Shown here one piece after another: positions 35,868 to 45,234 of a DNA stretch of 64,000 bases. A model generated the notes under the pieces. That model worked only from the letters and a program-made list of their open reading frames with translations. It was not told where the DNA came from and searched no databases. The position numbers and the translations under genes were made by a program. Every line of letters starts with the position of its first letter. Positions within the stretch are counted from its first letter, which is position 1. Source of the stretch: an uncultured Roseburia sp. (lineage in GTDB: Bacteria > Bacillota_A > Clostridia > Lachnospirales > Lachnospiraceae); NCBI GenBank assembly GCA_900557275.1, contig USRX01000004.1:62001-126000 (forward strand), written 5' to 3'.

Positions 35868-37547
35868 ATGGCTACAAGAGCGAACTACAAAAGAAGTGAG
35901 ATCGGACCGGGAAAGGTTGGTTTCTCCAGAACACGTTCTATTATTGAGGCAGCATTTTATGGAAATAATGTGGTAAAAGTAAACACATTAAAAGAGGCAT
36001 ATAAACTTGCAAAAGATTCACCGGGAACGATTGTTACCGATATGCCGGTATATCGTGGTGAGGAATTTGGTCTTGATTCAGATGCAAAAGTTCTTTTATT
36101 TAATGACGGTTCCATTACCGGACGTTATGCGCCGGCAAGAAGAATCGCAGGCGAGCCAGGTGTTCAGTGTGACAAACTGGACAAGATCGTAATGGATGCA
36201 GTTTACGATACCAGATGGGAAACATTGTATCATGCAGAGGTTTGCATCGGACTTGATACTGAATTTATGGTAAAAGCGCATCTTCTGATTCCGGAAGGCG
36301 AAGAGAATATTTTGTATTCCTGGATGTTAAACTTCCAGTATATGAATGAAAAATACGTAAAAATGTACAAAGAGTCAAAACTGTACGAGAACGAATCAGA
36401 TATCTATATCTTCTCTGATCCGCAGTGGCGTGGTACAGATCAGACAGATATCTCTGATCCGAACTGTCTGTGCTATTTCAACACAGACACAAACTGTGCA
36501 GCAATCCTTGGCATGCGTTATTTTGGCGAACATAAAAAAGGCACTCTGACACTGGCATGGGCTATCGCAAACAGAAATGGTTATGCATCCTGCCATGGTG
36601 GTCAGAAAGAATATACACTGGAAGATGGCAGCAAGTATGTGGCGGCTGTATTTGGTCTGTCTGGATCTGGTAAATCCACACTGACTCATGCAAAACATAA
36701 TGGCAAATATCCGTCCATTAAAGTTCTTCATGATGATGCGTTTGTCATCAATGCACAGACATGTTCTTCCATCGCATTAGAGCCGACTTATTTTGACAAG
36801 ACAGCAGATTATCCGACAGATTGTGAGGACAACAAATTCCTGCTGACAGCACAGAACTGCTCTGCTACTCTGGATGAGGACGGAAAAGTCGTTCTTGTAA
36901 CAGAAGATGTAAGAAATGGCAACGGTCGTGCCATCAAATCCAAACTGTGGTCTCCAAACCGTGTGGATAAGATCGACAGCCCGGTAAATGCAATCTTCTG
37001 GATCATGAAAGATCCTACCATCCCGCCAGTAGTTAAATTAAAAGGTTCTTCTCTGGCATCTGTAATGGGTGCAACACTGGCAACAAAGAGAAGTACTGCA
37101 GAGCGTCTGAAAGAGGGTGTAGACCCGAATGCGTTGGTTGTAGAGCCGTATGCAAATCCGTTCCGCACATATCCGTTGGTAAATGATTATAATAAATTCA
37201 AGACACTGGTTGAGAGCAAACATGTAGACTGCTACATCATCAATACTGGAGAATTTATGGGCAAAAAGGTACAGCCGAAAGATACTCTGGGAATTCTTGA
37301 AACGATCGTAGAAGGAAAAGCGGAATTCAAACAGTGGGGACCGTTTTCTGATATCGAGATCTTTGAGTGGGAAGGATTTGTCCCGGATCTGAAAGATGAA
37401 GAGTATGTTGCTCAGCTGAAAGCCCGTATGCAGGACAGACTGAATTATGTTAATGGCCTGGATACTGCAAAAGGTGGCTTCAATAAACTTCCGAAAGATG
37501 CAGCAGCAGCGATTGTGAAAGTAGTAGATGAGGCAAATACTCTGTAA
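35868..37547 (+). CDS. pckA: Phosphoenolpyruvate carboxykinase (ATP)
   Basis: 559 aa. Interconverts oxaloacetate and PEP; in gut anaerobes it often runs toward oxaloacetate, fixing CO2 on the way to succinate. P-loop GLSGSGKST at 263-271, metal-binding LHDDAFVI following, and CHGGQKEY. RBS AGGAGG. High-expression codons. Monocistronic, with the 6S RNA candidate downstream. Confidence 0.93.
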   Translation: MATRANYKRSEIGPGKVGFSRTRSIIEAAFYGNNVVKVNTLKEAYKLAKDSPGTIVTDMPVYRGEEFGLDSDAKVLLFNDGSITGRYAPARRIAGEPGVQCDKLDKIVMDAVYDTRWETLYHAEVCIGLDTEFMVKAHLLIPEGEENILYSWMLNFQYMNEKYVKMYKESKLYENESDIYIFSDPQWRGTDQTDISDPNCLCYFNTDTNCAAILGMRYFGEHKKGTLTLAWAIANRNGYASCHGGQKEYTLEDGSKYVAAVFGLSGSGKSTLTHAKHNGKYPSIKVLHDDAFVINAQTCSSIALEPTYFDKTADYPTDCEDNKFLLTAQNCSATLDEDGKVVLVTEDVRNGNGRAIKSKLWSPNRVDKIDSPVNAIFWIMKDPTIPPVVKLKGSSLASVMGATLATKRSTAERLKEGVDPNALVVEPYANPFRTYPLVNDYNKFKTLVESKHVDCYIINTGEFMGKKVQPKDTLGILETIVEGKAEFKQWGPFSDIEIFEWEGFVPDLKDEEYVAQLKARMQDRLNYVNGLDTAKGGFNKLPKDAAAAIVKVVDEANTL

Positions 37548-37702
37548 GAGACAGGAACACAAGATTAATAATGGTATACGAAAGAAATGACTGGAGAGAA
37601 GTAACCCGATAGATGATAAGGTGTCTGTAGAAGCAGTACATGCAAGACATTATATTGGTAAAATTTAAGCGAAAATTTCCAGAAATTTATAAGAATTATC
37701 TG

Positions 37703-37731
37703 TTGAGATTTTGCAGATATTAGAGTATACT
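37703..37731 (+). promoter_or_regulatory. Predicted promoter of the 6S RNA candidate
   Basis: TTGAGA and TATACT with 17-bp spacing; transcription would start near 37739. Confidence 0.6.
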
Positions 37732-37738
37732 GATAATG

Positions 37739-37935
37739 GTCAAGGAAATATGGCTGGGGTGTTCGATAAAACTGCTATTTTGAACCTACATTTACGTTTA
37801 TGGGATTCTTAGATCGCAGTAACAATATGTCAGGCCGTCATTACGCAGCGGAAGACAGACAATACTGTTGCGGATACCCACCTAGCTCTGGCTAGGCGTC
37901 AAAATTGCAGGGAACGGCATTCTGGCTGTATTTAC
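37739..37935 (+). ncRNA. ssrS: Probable 6S RNA
   Basis: A structured non-coding region of about 190 nt with its own promoter. The ends pair as a closing stem (GGCTGGGGTGTTC with GGAACGGCATTCTGGCT, several G-U; then CTGC with GCAG), enclosing a large interior. It contains sequence blocks I associate with Clostridia 6S RNAs (TTGAACCTACATTTACG, GCAGTAACAAT, GGATACCCACCTAG...CTAGGCGTCA). 6S RNA mimics an open promoter and sequesters sigma-A RNA polymerase in stationary phase. Recognition is from memory of the family; a covariance-model search would settle it. Confidence 0.65.
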
Positions 37936-37939
37936 TTTC

Positions 37940-38035
37940 TTAACAAAAGATAAATTGTTAAGATACAAAAGATATGACCAAAGATAAAATATTAATGTAC
38001 AAAAGATTACAATACAAAAGATAAAATATTCAGTT
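37940..38035. repeat. A-rich array of imperfect ACAAAAGAT repeats
   Basis: Five or so copies of (T)ACAAAAGATA(A), or close variants, at irregular spacing of about 14-20 bp between the 6S candidate and its likely terminator. Some are followed by AAATATT. Function unknown. Confidence 0.45.
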
Positions 38036-38051
38036 GTAAGATACGAAAGAG

Positions 38052-38079
38052 AGAAGCTGTCGGGAGACAGCTTCTTTTA
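38052..38079 (+). terminator. Terminator upstream of the SpoIID-like gene
   Basis: AGAAGCTGTC and GACAGCTTCT form a 10-bp stem with loop GGGA followed by TTT. It may end the 6S transcript or read-through from it. Confidence 0.85.
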
Positions 38080-38145
38080 ACGTTGTGGATAAAGTCAAGT
38101 GAAACAAAAACATGATAAAAACAGATAGAGGGGAAGAAAGAATAT

Positions 38146-39945
38146 ATGAGAAAATATCCGGTTTTAAAGTGCATCATCCTATTTATCTGTGTGCTGGCGG
38201 GAATCATTGCGTTCCGGCAAAGCCAGGCAGTAAAGACCGCTTCGGAGTTTAAAAATAAAGAGCAGGTCTATGCCTGTGAGATATTAGATATGTTTGAGAT
38301 TGCGGATATAGGAAATGAAGAGATGCAGGCCATGCTGCTGCCAAAAGTATCTGCGGTTCTTACAGAAAATGATGTGAATCTGATTTATACAACGCTGGGA
38401 TTTTCTGCTATTGATGACAAAACGGGGGAAACGCCAATACAACGTTCAGAATGGACGGCCTATTATGAACAGTTATTACAATCCCTTGGAAAAACAGATC
38501 AGGTAGAGATTTTGAGATTACAGTATCTGGGAATGGTTCCGGGAGAGAAGCGGATCATTACAGAACAGGGAAATTTTAATACTTCCATAGAGGAATCGTT
38601 CTGGACATATGGTGCGTATTATGAAGTATATGCAACGGGAAATAATATTCTTCTGATTAGGCAGGAACAGGGAACACCCGGGCTTTTGAGCCGGTTTCGT
38701 AAGGGAAAAGCGGCGGAACAGCAGCAAGGGCAGAATACTGTGGCAGTTCTTCAGACGGTGCGGGTAGTGCTGACCAATGATAATGGCAGAAAAGCGTTGC
38801 GGCAGCAATTTCAGATTCTGTGTGAATCCGGCTGCACAGTAAATACAAAAGATCAGACCCTGGATTACGGAGAGCATACAATTTTGACCCAGCAGGAATT
38901 AAAGTATCTTGCAGATGATTCTAATGGCGTTACGATCATTCCTAAGACAGAACATACATTGTATCTGCAAGATGCGGACACAGGAAACTGGTCCGCCGCA
39001 TATCGTGGAATTTTTATTATTTATCAGAAAGATAATGCTTACTGGATCGTAAATCAGGTTCCTATGGAGGAATATATCTATGGTGTACTGCCCGGTGAAA
39101 TGCCGGAAAGTTTTGAACCGGAAGCACTGAAAGCACAGGCTGTCTGTGCCAGAACATTTGCCAGCCAGATGATCCGGGGCGGGAAATACGGGGAATATCA
39201 GGCAGATGTGGACGACTCCGTAAACAGTCAGGTCTACAACCGTAACGGAGAAAATGAAAAATCCATACAGGCAGCAGATGCAACAAAAGGACAGATTCTC
39301 ATCTCGCAGGCGGATCAGCAGCCGGCTTCTGTGTATTATTACTCCACCTCCTGTGGAATCTCTGCGGGGATGGAAGCGTGGGGACAGGAAAGCGTTCCAT
39401 ATTTGAAAAGTATTTCTTTGGTGACAACATTGCCGGAGAATCTGGCACTTTCTACAGAATCTGATTCCATGCAGATCGCATCCTGTCAGATTGACTGGGA
39501 TAGTTTTTTAAAACGGACAGATATAGCAGCATATGACAGTGAAAGCCGTTATTTTCGCTGGAAGGCATATATCACATTGCCACGGGATACTTACTTTTTT
39601 ATCGAGAAACGGGAAGCATCCGGAGAAATCACAGACATTCGTTTTCAAACGGGAAATCAGACGTCTCATATTGTGACGGAAAATGAGATCCGGCAGGAAA
39701 TCGGGAAATATCTGACAGCGGTAGAAGACAAAAACGGACAGAAAAATACTTCTATGAAAATGCTTCCAAGTGCCTGGTTTACAATTGATGCCGGAACAGA
39801 GCCGAACAGTTATATTTTATATGGCGGTGGTCTGGGCCATGGAATCGGAATGAGCCAGTATGGCGCGAATGGAATGGCAAAATCAGGCAAAGATTATAAA
39901 GAAATATTGCAATCATTTTTTCATGGAACAGAAATAAAATCTTAA
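38146..39945 (+). CDS. SpoIID/LytB-domain protein, membrane-anchored
   Basis: 599 aa. N-terminal membrane segment at about residues 8-22, a long unassigned extracytoplasmic region, then a SpoIID domain at about 300-430: VPMEEYIYGVLPGEMPESF, ALKAQAVCARTFA and a YYSTSCG segment, with a second part near the end (GGGLGHGIGMSQYGANGMA). SpoIID proteins are lytic transglycosylases that cleave peptidoglycan glycan strands, best known in engulfment during sporulation; LytB-type relatives modulate autolysins. At 599 aa it is longer than classic SpoIID (about 340), so a vegetative or germination role is also possible. RBS GAGGGGAAG. Confidence 0.85.
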   Translation: MRKYPVLKCIILFICVLAGIIAFRQSQAVKTASEFKNKEQVYACEILDMFEIADIGNEEMQAMLLPKVSAVLTENDVNLIYTTLGFSAIDDKTGETPIQRSEWTAYYEQLLQSLGKTDQVEILRLQYLGMVPGEKRIITEQGNFNTSIEESFWTYGAYYEVYATGNNILLIRQEQGTPGLLSRFRKGKAAEQQQGQNTVAVLQTVRVVLTNDNGRKALRQQFQILCESGCTVNTKDQTLDYGEHTILTQQELKYLADDSNGVTIIPKTEHTLYLQDADTGNWSAAYRGIFIIYQKDNAYWIVNQVPMEEYIYGVLPGEMPESFEPEALKAQAVCARTFASQMIRGGKYGEYQADVDDSVNSQVYNRNGENEKSIQAADATKGQILISQADQQPASVYYYSTSCGISAGMEAWGQESVPYLKSISLVTTLPENLALSTESDSMQIASCQIDWDSFLKRTDIAAYDSESRYFRWKAYITLPRDTYFFIEKREASGEITDIRFQTGNQTSHIVTENEIRQEIGKYLTAVEDKNGQKNTSMKMLPSAWFTIDAGTEPNSYILYGGGLGHGIGMSQYGANGMAKSGKDYKEILQSFFHGTEIKS

Positions 39946-40062
39946 AAAAATGTAAATACTTTTGAAAATACTTGTGAAGTAAATCAAAACATGGTAATCT
40001 GTAAAATTGATGGTAAAGATATGCGGTCTCGCAAATGAAAAAGGTTTTAAAGGAAACAAACG

Positions 40063-41004
40063 ATGAGTGGTTATGTCCCAATTGTAAAAGACTTTCTGAA
40101 TAAATTAAAAAGAGATAACGTGGGCGCATATGCCGCACAGGCTACGCTGTTTATTATTATGTCAGTGCTTCCATTTCTGTTGGTGCTCAGTTCTCTGATT
40201 CGTTATACACCGATTACAGAGAGCATGATCTTGAATGGTATTCATAAATTTATGCCTGGTTCCATCAGTCCATTGTTTGTGTCGGTTATTGATGAAACTT
40301 ATAAAAATTCAGCAAAGCTTCTGGTTCCGGCAATCATTATTGCGATTTATTCTTCTGCAAAGGCTGTGCAGAGTTTGCGGTATGGATTAAATATTATTTA
40401 TGATATCCCGGAGACACGTAACTGGTTCGTGCTCCGTTTTCGGGCAATGTTGGATACATTGCTGTTAATCTTGGTCATGATTGTCTTGCTTTTGTTACTG
40501 GTATTTGGACGCAAGATACAAGGGATACTTGTTCAACACGCCCCAATCGTTTCAAAAGTGACGGAAATGATCCTAAAGATGCGAATGGTAGTGATTTTTA
40601 TTATGCTTATCGCAGTATTCTGTTTTATTTATAAATTTCTGCCGAACAGAAAGGCAACATTCAGAAGTCAGTTGATAGGCGCAGTCGGATGTGCTGCAGC
40701 ATGGTATGTATTTACTTTCGGTCTGTCTATTTATGTCAACTTTTTTCAGGGATTTTCTTTGTATGGAAGTCTGACCACATTGTTGTTGATTATGTTCTGG
40801 CTGAGTATCTGTATGTATATTTTTATGGTATGTGGAGAGGTAAACAGCCGTTTTGAAGTTCTGTGGAGACAGATTAAAGAAACGAATCTGCGCAACAAGC
40901 GGGAAAAAGAACGCAAACGGGAAGCGCAGTTGCGAGTAGAACTGGAAGAAAAAGAGAGAAAAATCCGCACTTCAAAAGACAGAGAATTTAATACGAAAAA
41001 ATAA
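40063..41004 (+). CDS. YihY/virulence factor BrkB family membrane protein
   Basis: 313 aa with about six transmembrane segments and the family opening AYAAQATLFIIMSVLPFLL. Formerly called ribonuclease BN by mistake; the actual role is unknown (transport or envelope function suspected). The C-terminal 60 residues are a highly charged, coiled-coil-like cytoplasmic tail (RNKREKERKREAQLRVELEE). RBS AAAGGAAAC; a TTGTGA-17-TAATCT promoter candidate lies at 39972-40000. Confidence 0.85.
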   Translation: MSGYVPIVKDFLNKLKRDNVGAYAAQATLFIIMSVLPFLLVLSSLIRYTPITESMILNGIHKFMPGSISPLFVSVIDETYKNSAKLLVPAIIIAIYSSAKAVQSLRYGLNIIYDIPETRNWFVLRFRAMLDTLLLILVMIVLLLLLVFGRKIQGILVQHAPIVSKVTEMILKMRMVVIFIMLIAVFCFIYKFLPNRKATFRSQLIGAVGCAAAWYVFTFGLSIYVNFFQGFSLYGSLTTLLLIMFWLSICMYIFMVCGEVNSRFEVLWRQIKETNLRNKREKERKREAQLRVELEEKERKIRTSKDREFNTKK

Positions 41005-41047
41005 TACAAAGACAAAACTTTTTACATAGAAAAGACAGAACGTCGTC

Positions 41048-41076
41048 TTGCAAATTTAAAAGGTGTGTGTTAAAAT
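41048..41076 (+). promoter_or_regulatory. Predicted promoter of the pheST T-box transcript
   Basis: TTGCAA and TAAAAT with 17-bp spacing, just upstream of the T-box leader. Confidence 0.6.
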
Positions 41077-41099
41077 AACACAGTCTTTTGGCTGAAGAG

Positions 41100-41427
41100 T
41101 TTGACTCATTGGAATATGAACAAACACAGTTCGGTCTGAAATGATATATTGTAGAAATGCATAGATGGTGCACAGTAGATATCCAACATCCACAGAGAGA
41201 AAAACCACAGGCTGAAAGTTTTTTACAAAAGATATTGAAATTCACACCGGAGCAGCAGTTTTGAACAGATAGGAAAATGTCGAGAGTAGGAGCTGACGTA
41301 AGACATACGTTACATGTTATATGAGTGTTCGGAGAACTGGAACAATAAATTTGTCAGATAGTTATTCGAAAAACAGGGTGGTAACGCGGATATGACTTCG
41401 TCCCTTATAGGGGACGAAGTTTTTTAT
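41100..41427 (+). promoter_or_regulatory. T-box riboswitch, phenylalanine specifier
   Basis: The canonical T-box sequence AACAGGGTGGTAACGCGG at about 41373-41389 precedes a terminator made by CTTCGTCCC and GGGACGAAG followed by a T run (41395-41426). Stem I features GAGAGA and GCTGAAAG lie near 41196-41220, and the specifier loop reads GAAATTCACACC with TTC (Phe) at 41241-41243. Uncharged tRNA-Phe would stabilise the antiterminator and turn on pheST. The exact 5' edge is uncertain. Confidence 0.92.
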
Positions 41428-41532
41428 TTGGCAGAAGTTTTTCTGCCAGAACCATAGATTTATATGCAGAGAGACCAATTGAATAAGAAATGGGTATCTT
41501 CTGCTTAATGTATTTTTGAGAGGAGAATTTCG

Positions 41533-42552
41533 ATGAAAGAAAGATTGGAAAAAATCAGAGCAGCAGCGATTGAAGCCATGTCATCCGCAGATGGATTATC
41601 TGCATTAAATGACGTCAGAGTTGCTTATCTTGGGAAAAAAGGAGAACTGACAGCCGTATTAAAGAGCATGAAAGATGTTGCCAAAGAGGACAGACCGGCA
41701 GTTGGTCAGCTGGTAAATGAGACCCGTGTGGCAATCGAGAAAAAACTGGAAGAGACCAAGAAGAAAATGGAAGAGGCAGCGCTGGAGCTTCGTCTGAAAA
41801 AAGAAGTGATTGATGTAACGCTTCCGGCAAAGAAAAACCGTGTCGGACATGGTCATCCGAATACTATCGCTCTGGAAGAAGTTGAACGTATCTTTGTAGG
41901 TATGGGCTATGAAGTTGTAGAAGGACCAGAAGTAGAGTATGATTATTATAACTTTGAAGCACTGAACATTCCAGCAAACCATCCGGCAAAAGACGAACAG
42001 GATACATTCTATATTAATAATGATATTGTGCTTCGTACCCAGACATCCCCGGTACAGGTGCGTATGATGGAGCAGGGTAAACTGCCGATCCGTATGATCG
42101 CGCCGGGACGCGTATTCCGTGCTGATGAGGTGGATGCAACTCATTCTCCATCTTTCCATCAGATTGAAGGTCTGGTTATTGATAAAGATATTACTTTTGC
42201 AGACCTGAAAGGAACGCTTCAGGAATTTGCAAAACAGTTGTTCGGACCGGAGACAAAAGTAAAATTCCGCCCGCACCATTTCCCATTTACAGAACCGAGT
42301 GCAGAAGTAGATGTAACCTGCTTCAAATGCGGTGGAAAAGGATGCCGTTTCTGCAAAGGAGAAGGATGGATTGAAATCCTTGGCTGTGGAATGGTACACC
42401 CACATGTACTGGAGATGAGCGGTATCGATCCGAAAGAATACACAGGATTTGCATTTGGTGTAGGTCTGGAGCGAATCGCACTGCTGAAATATGAGATTGA
42501 TGATATGCGTTTGTTGTACGAAAACGATGACCGATTCCTGAAACAGTTTTAG
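41533..42552 (+). CDS. pheS: Phenylalanine-tRNA ligase alpha subunit
   Basis: 339 aa catalytic subunit of the heterotetramer that charges tRNA-Phe. N-terminal coiled coil (about 1-85), then the class II core: motif 2 with PGRVFRADEVDATHSPSFHQIEGL, a CFKCGGKGCRFCKGEGW metal-binding-like insertion, and motif 3 GVGLERIALLKY. RBS AGAGGAG. Controlled by the Phe T-box upstream. Separated from pheT by 240 bp full of hairpins, an unusually long gap for this pair. Confidence 0.97.
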   Translation: MKERLEKIRAAAIEAMSSADGLSALNDVRVAYLGKKGELTAVLKSMKDVAKEDRPAVGQLVNETRVAIEKKLEETKKKMEEAALELRLKKEVIDVTLPAKKNRVGHGHPNTIALEEVERIFVGMGYEVVEGPEVEYDYYNFEALNIPANHPAKDEQDTFYINNDIVLRTQTSPVQVRMMEQGKLPIRMIAPGRVFRADEVDATHSPSFHQIEGLVIDKDITFADLKGTLQEFAKQLFGPETKVKFRPHHFPFTEPSAEVDVTCFKCGGKGCRFCKGEGWIEILGCGMVHPHVLEMSGIDPKEYTGFAFGVGLERIALLKYEIDDMRLLYENDDRFLKQF

Positions 42553-42574
42553 CGAGCAACGAGAAGAGCAGATT

Positions 42575-42686
42575 CTGTCAAAAATAGGAAAACAGACTGT
42601 GAAAGCTCGCTTTCAACAGGCTGCTTTGCTATTTTTGACAGTAATTGTTCGGCGACTGCCGGACAATGAGGGAATCTCTGATTCCC
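42575..42686. repeat. Three consecutive hairpins between pheS and pheT
   Basis: Hairpin 1 (42575-42641): CTGTCAAAAATAG and CTATTTTTGACAG enclose CAGACTGT.GAAAG / CTTTCAACAGGCTG with a CTCG tetraloop. Hairpin 2 (about 42644-42666): TTGTTCGGC / GCCGGACAA with a GACT loop. Hairpin 3 (42670-42686): perfect GGGAATC / GATTCCC. None is followed by a T tract. They may tune pheS/pheT ratio by mRNA processing, or be a REP/MITE insertion. Confidence 0.7.
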
Positions 42687-42792
42687 GAATCTGCGACCGG
42701 AGCCAATACCTGTAGTGAAAGCCACCTATAGAAAAGAAGACTGTAAAAGCTGGCTATCGGAAAACAGAATTTAATTACAAGGAGAAAGCAAA

Positions 42793-45210
42793 ATGAAAAC
42801 TTCATTATCATGGATAAAAGAATATGTGCCGGATCTTGATGTGCAGCCACAAGAATATATGGATGCCATGACATTATCCGGATCAAAAGCAGAAGGATAT
42901 GAAAAACTGGATGCCGATCTGGATAAGATCGTGATTGGTCAGATCGTAAAAATCGAGCCGCATCCAGATGCAGACAAGCTGGTTATCTGCCAGGTAGATA
43001 TCGGAACAGAGACCATTCAGATCGTAACAGGCGCACCGAATGTATTTGAAGGAGCAAAAGTTCCGGTTGTATTGGATGGCGGCCGTGTTGCCGGTGGACA
43101 TGATGGAAGCCGTACCGAAGGCGGTATCAAGATCAAAAAAGGTAAATTAAGAGGTATCCCGTCCAACGGAATGATGTGTTCTATCGAGGAACTTGGCTCT
43201 TCCAGAGATTATTATCCGGCAGCACCGGAAAATGGTCTGTATATCATGCCGGAAGATGCTGTTGTAGGCGAGAGTGCCATCAAAGCACTTGGTCTGGATG
43301 ATGTAGTTGTAGAGTACGAGATCACATCCAACCGTGTAGACTGCTTCAGCGTCCTTGGTATCGCAAGAGAAGCTGCTGCAACTTTTGGAAAAGAATTTGT
43401 ACCGCCGGTAGTGACAGAGACCGGAAACAGCGAAGATGTCAATGATTACATTAAAGTAAAAATTGAAGATACAGACCTCTGTTCCCGTTACTGTGCAAGA
43501 GTCGTTAAAAATATCAAGATTGCTCCATCTCCGGAATGGATGCAGCACAGACTGGCAGCACACGGAATCCGTCCGATCAACAATATCGTAGATATTACAA
43601 ACTATGTAATGGAAGAGTATGGTCAGCCAATGCATGCTTATGATATGGATACCATCGCAAACAATGAGATTATTGTACGCCGTGCGAAAAAAGATGAGCC
43701 GTTTGTAACTTTGGATGGTCAGGAACGTACGCTGGATGAATCCATCCTGATGATCTGTGACGGCGAGAAACCGGTAGGACTTGCTGGTATCATGGGCGGA
43801 GAAAATTCTATGATCACAGACAATGTATCTACCATGTTATTTGAGGCTGCATGCTTTGATGGAACAAATATCCGTCTGTCCAGTAAAAAAGTAGGGCTTC
43901 GTACGGACGCATCTGCTAAATTTGAAAAAGGACTGGATCCGAACAATGCCATTGATGCCATCAACCGTGCCTGCCAGCTGATCGAAGAACTGGGCGCAGG
44001 AGAAGTCGTTGGCGGTGTCGTAGATGTATATCCGAATGTAAAGACCGGCAGACGGATCAAACTGGATGCAGCATGGATCAATAAATTACTGGGAACCGAT
44101 ATTTCAGAAGAGACTATGATCGGCTATCTGAAAAAGATCGATCTTGGCTTTGATGAGGAGACAAAAGAAGTCATCGTTCCTTCCTGGAGACAGGATCTGG
44201 AGCGCGATGCGGATATCGCAGAAGAAGTGGCAAGATTTTTCGGCTATGCAAATATCCCGACGACCCTTCCAAAAGGCGAAGCTACAACAGGAAAACTTTC
44301 CTTTAAACTTCGTGTGGAAGAAGTGGTAAGAGAAGTTGCACAGTTCTGTGGATTCAGCCAGGGAATGTGTTATTCCTTTGAAAGTCCGAAAGTATTTGAT
44401 AAACTTCTGATTTCAGAAGACAGTAAAATGCGCCAGGCAGTTGTAATCTCCAATCCGCTGGGAGAAGATTTCAGTATCATGCGTACCACTTCTCTGAACG
44501 GTATGCTGACATCCCTTTCTACGAACTTCAACCGCAGAAATAAAGATGTCCGTCTGTACGAACTTGGAAACATCTATCTTCCAAAACAGATTCCGGTTAC
44601 CGAACTTCCGGAAGAACGTATGCAGCTGACTCTGGGCATGTATGGCGATGGCGATTTCTTTACGATGAAAGGTGTTGTAGAAGAAATCCTTGACAATACA
44701 GAACTGAATCTGAAACCGGAGTATGATCCGAATGCAGGACTTCCGTTCTTTCATCCGGGACGTCAGGCAAATATCGTTTACGATGGAACTGTCATCGGAT
44801 ATCTGGGAGAAGTACATCCGACTGTAGCAGCAAATTATTCTATCAAAGAGCGCGTTTATGTCGCTGTACTGGATATGAATGAGATTACTGCACGGGCAAG
44901 CTTTGATAAGAAATACGAAGGCATTGCAAAATATCCGGCAGTCAGCCGTGACTTAAGTATGGTCGTTCCGAAATCCATCCTTGCCGGAGATATCGAGAAA
45001 GTCTTTGACCAGAGAGGCGGACATATTCTGGAAAGCTATAAGCTGTTTGACGTCTATGAAGGCGCACAGATCAAACATGGTTACAAATCATTGGCCTATA
45101 CATTAAGCTTCCGTGCGAAAGACCGCACACTGGAAGAAGCAGATATTACAAAAGTAATGACAAAGATCATGAACGGACTTGCAGATCTGGGCATTGATCT
45201 GCGTCAGTAA
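42793..45210 (+). CDS. pheT: Phenylalanine-tRNA ligase beta subunit
   Basis: 805 aa. Domain order as usual: N-terminal tRNA-binding (EMAP/OB) domain at about 40-150 with VGQIVKIEPHPDADKLVICQVD, B3/B4 editing domain, B5 domains, and the C-terminal ferredoxin-fold anticodon-binding domain (KYPAVSRDLSMVVPKSI). Partner of PheS. RBS AAGGAG. Full length and intact. Confidence 0.97.
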   Translation: MKTSLSWIKEYVPDLDVQPQEYMDAMTLSGSKAEGYEKLDADLDKIVIGQIVKIEPHPDADKLVICQVDIGTETIQIVTGAPNVFEGAKVPVVLDGGRVAGGHDGSRTEGGIKIKKGKLRGIPSNGMMCSIEELGSSRDYYPAAPENGLYIMPEDAVVGESAIKALGLDDVVVEYEITSNRVDCFSVLGIAREAAATFGKEFVPPVVTETGNSEDVNDYIKVKIEDTDLCSRYCARVVKNIKIAPSPEWMQHRLAAHGIRPINNIVDITNYVMEEYGQPMHAYDMDTIANNEIIVRRAKKDEPFVTLDGQERTLDESILMICDGEKPVGLAGIMGGENSMITDNVSTMLFEAACFDGTNIRLSSKKVGLRTDASAKFEKGLDPNNAIDAINRACQLIEELGAGEVVGGVVDVYPNVKTGRRIKLDAAWINKLLGTDISEETMIGYLKKIDLGFDEETKEVIVPSWRQDLERDADIAEEVARFFGYANIPTTLPKGEATTGKLSFKLRVEEVVREVAQFCGFSQGMCYSFESPKVFDKLLISEDSKMRQAVVISNPLGEDFSIMRTTSLNGMLTSLSTNFNRRNKDVRLYELGNIYLPKQIPVTELPEERMQLTLGMYGDGDFFTMKGVVEEILDNTELNLKPEYDPNAGLPFFHPGRQANIVYDGTVIGYLGEVHPTVAANYSIKERVYVAVLDMNEITARASFDKKYEGIAKYPAVSRDLSMVVPKSILAGDIEKVFDQRGGHILESYKLFDVYEGAQIKHGYKSLAYTLSFRAKDRTLEEADITKVMTKIMNGLADLGIDLRQ

Positions 45211-45234
45211 AAGACAGGGACGGGGAATCATCAA

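Noticed and set aside
37940..38035. Repeat array considered as a CRISPR
   Set aside because: Units are only about 9-10 bp, imperfect and irregularly spaced, with no distinct spacers or cas genes.
38146..39945. Classic sporulation gene spoIID as a firm name
   Set aside because: The protein is about 250 residues longer than SpoIID and lacks the usual sporulation gene neighbours, so only the domain is claimed.
41659..42405. 248-codon open frame opposite pheS
   Set aside because: Antisense shadow without ribosome site; pheS itself is unambiguous.
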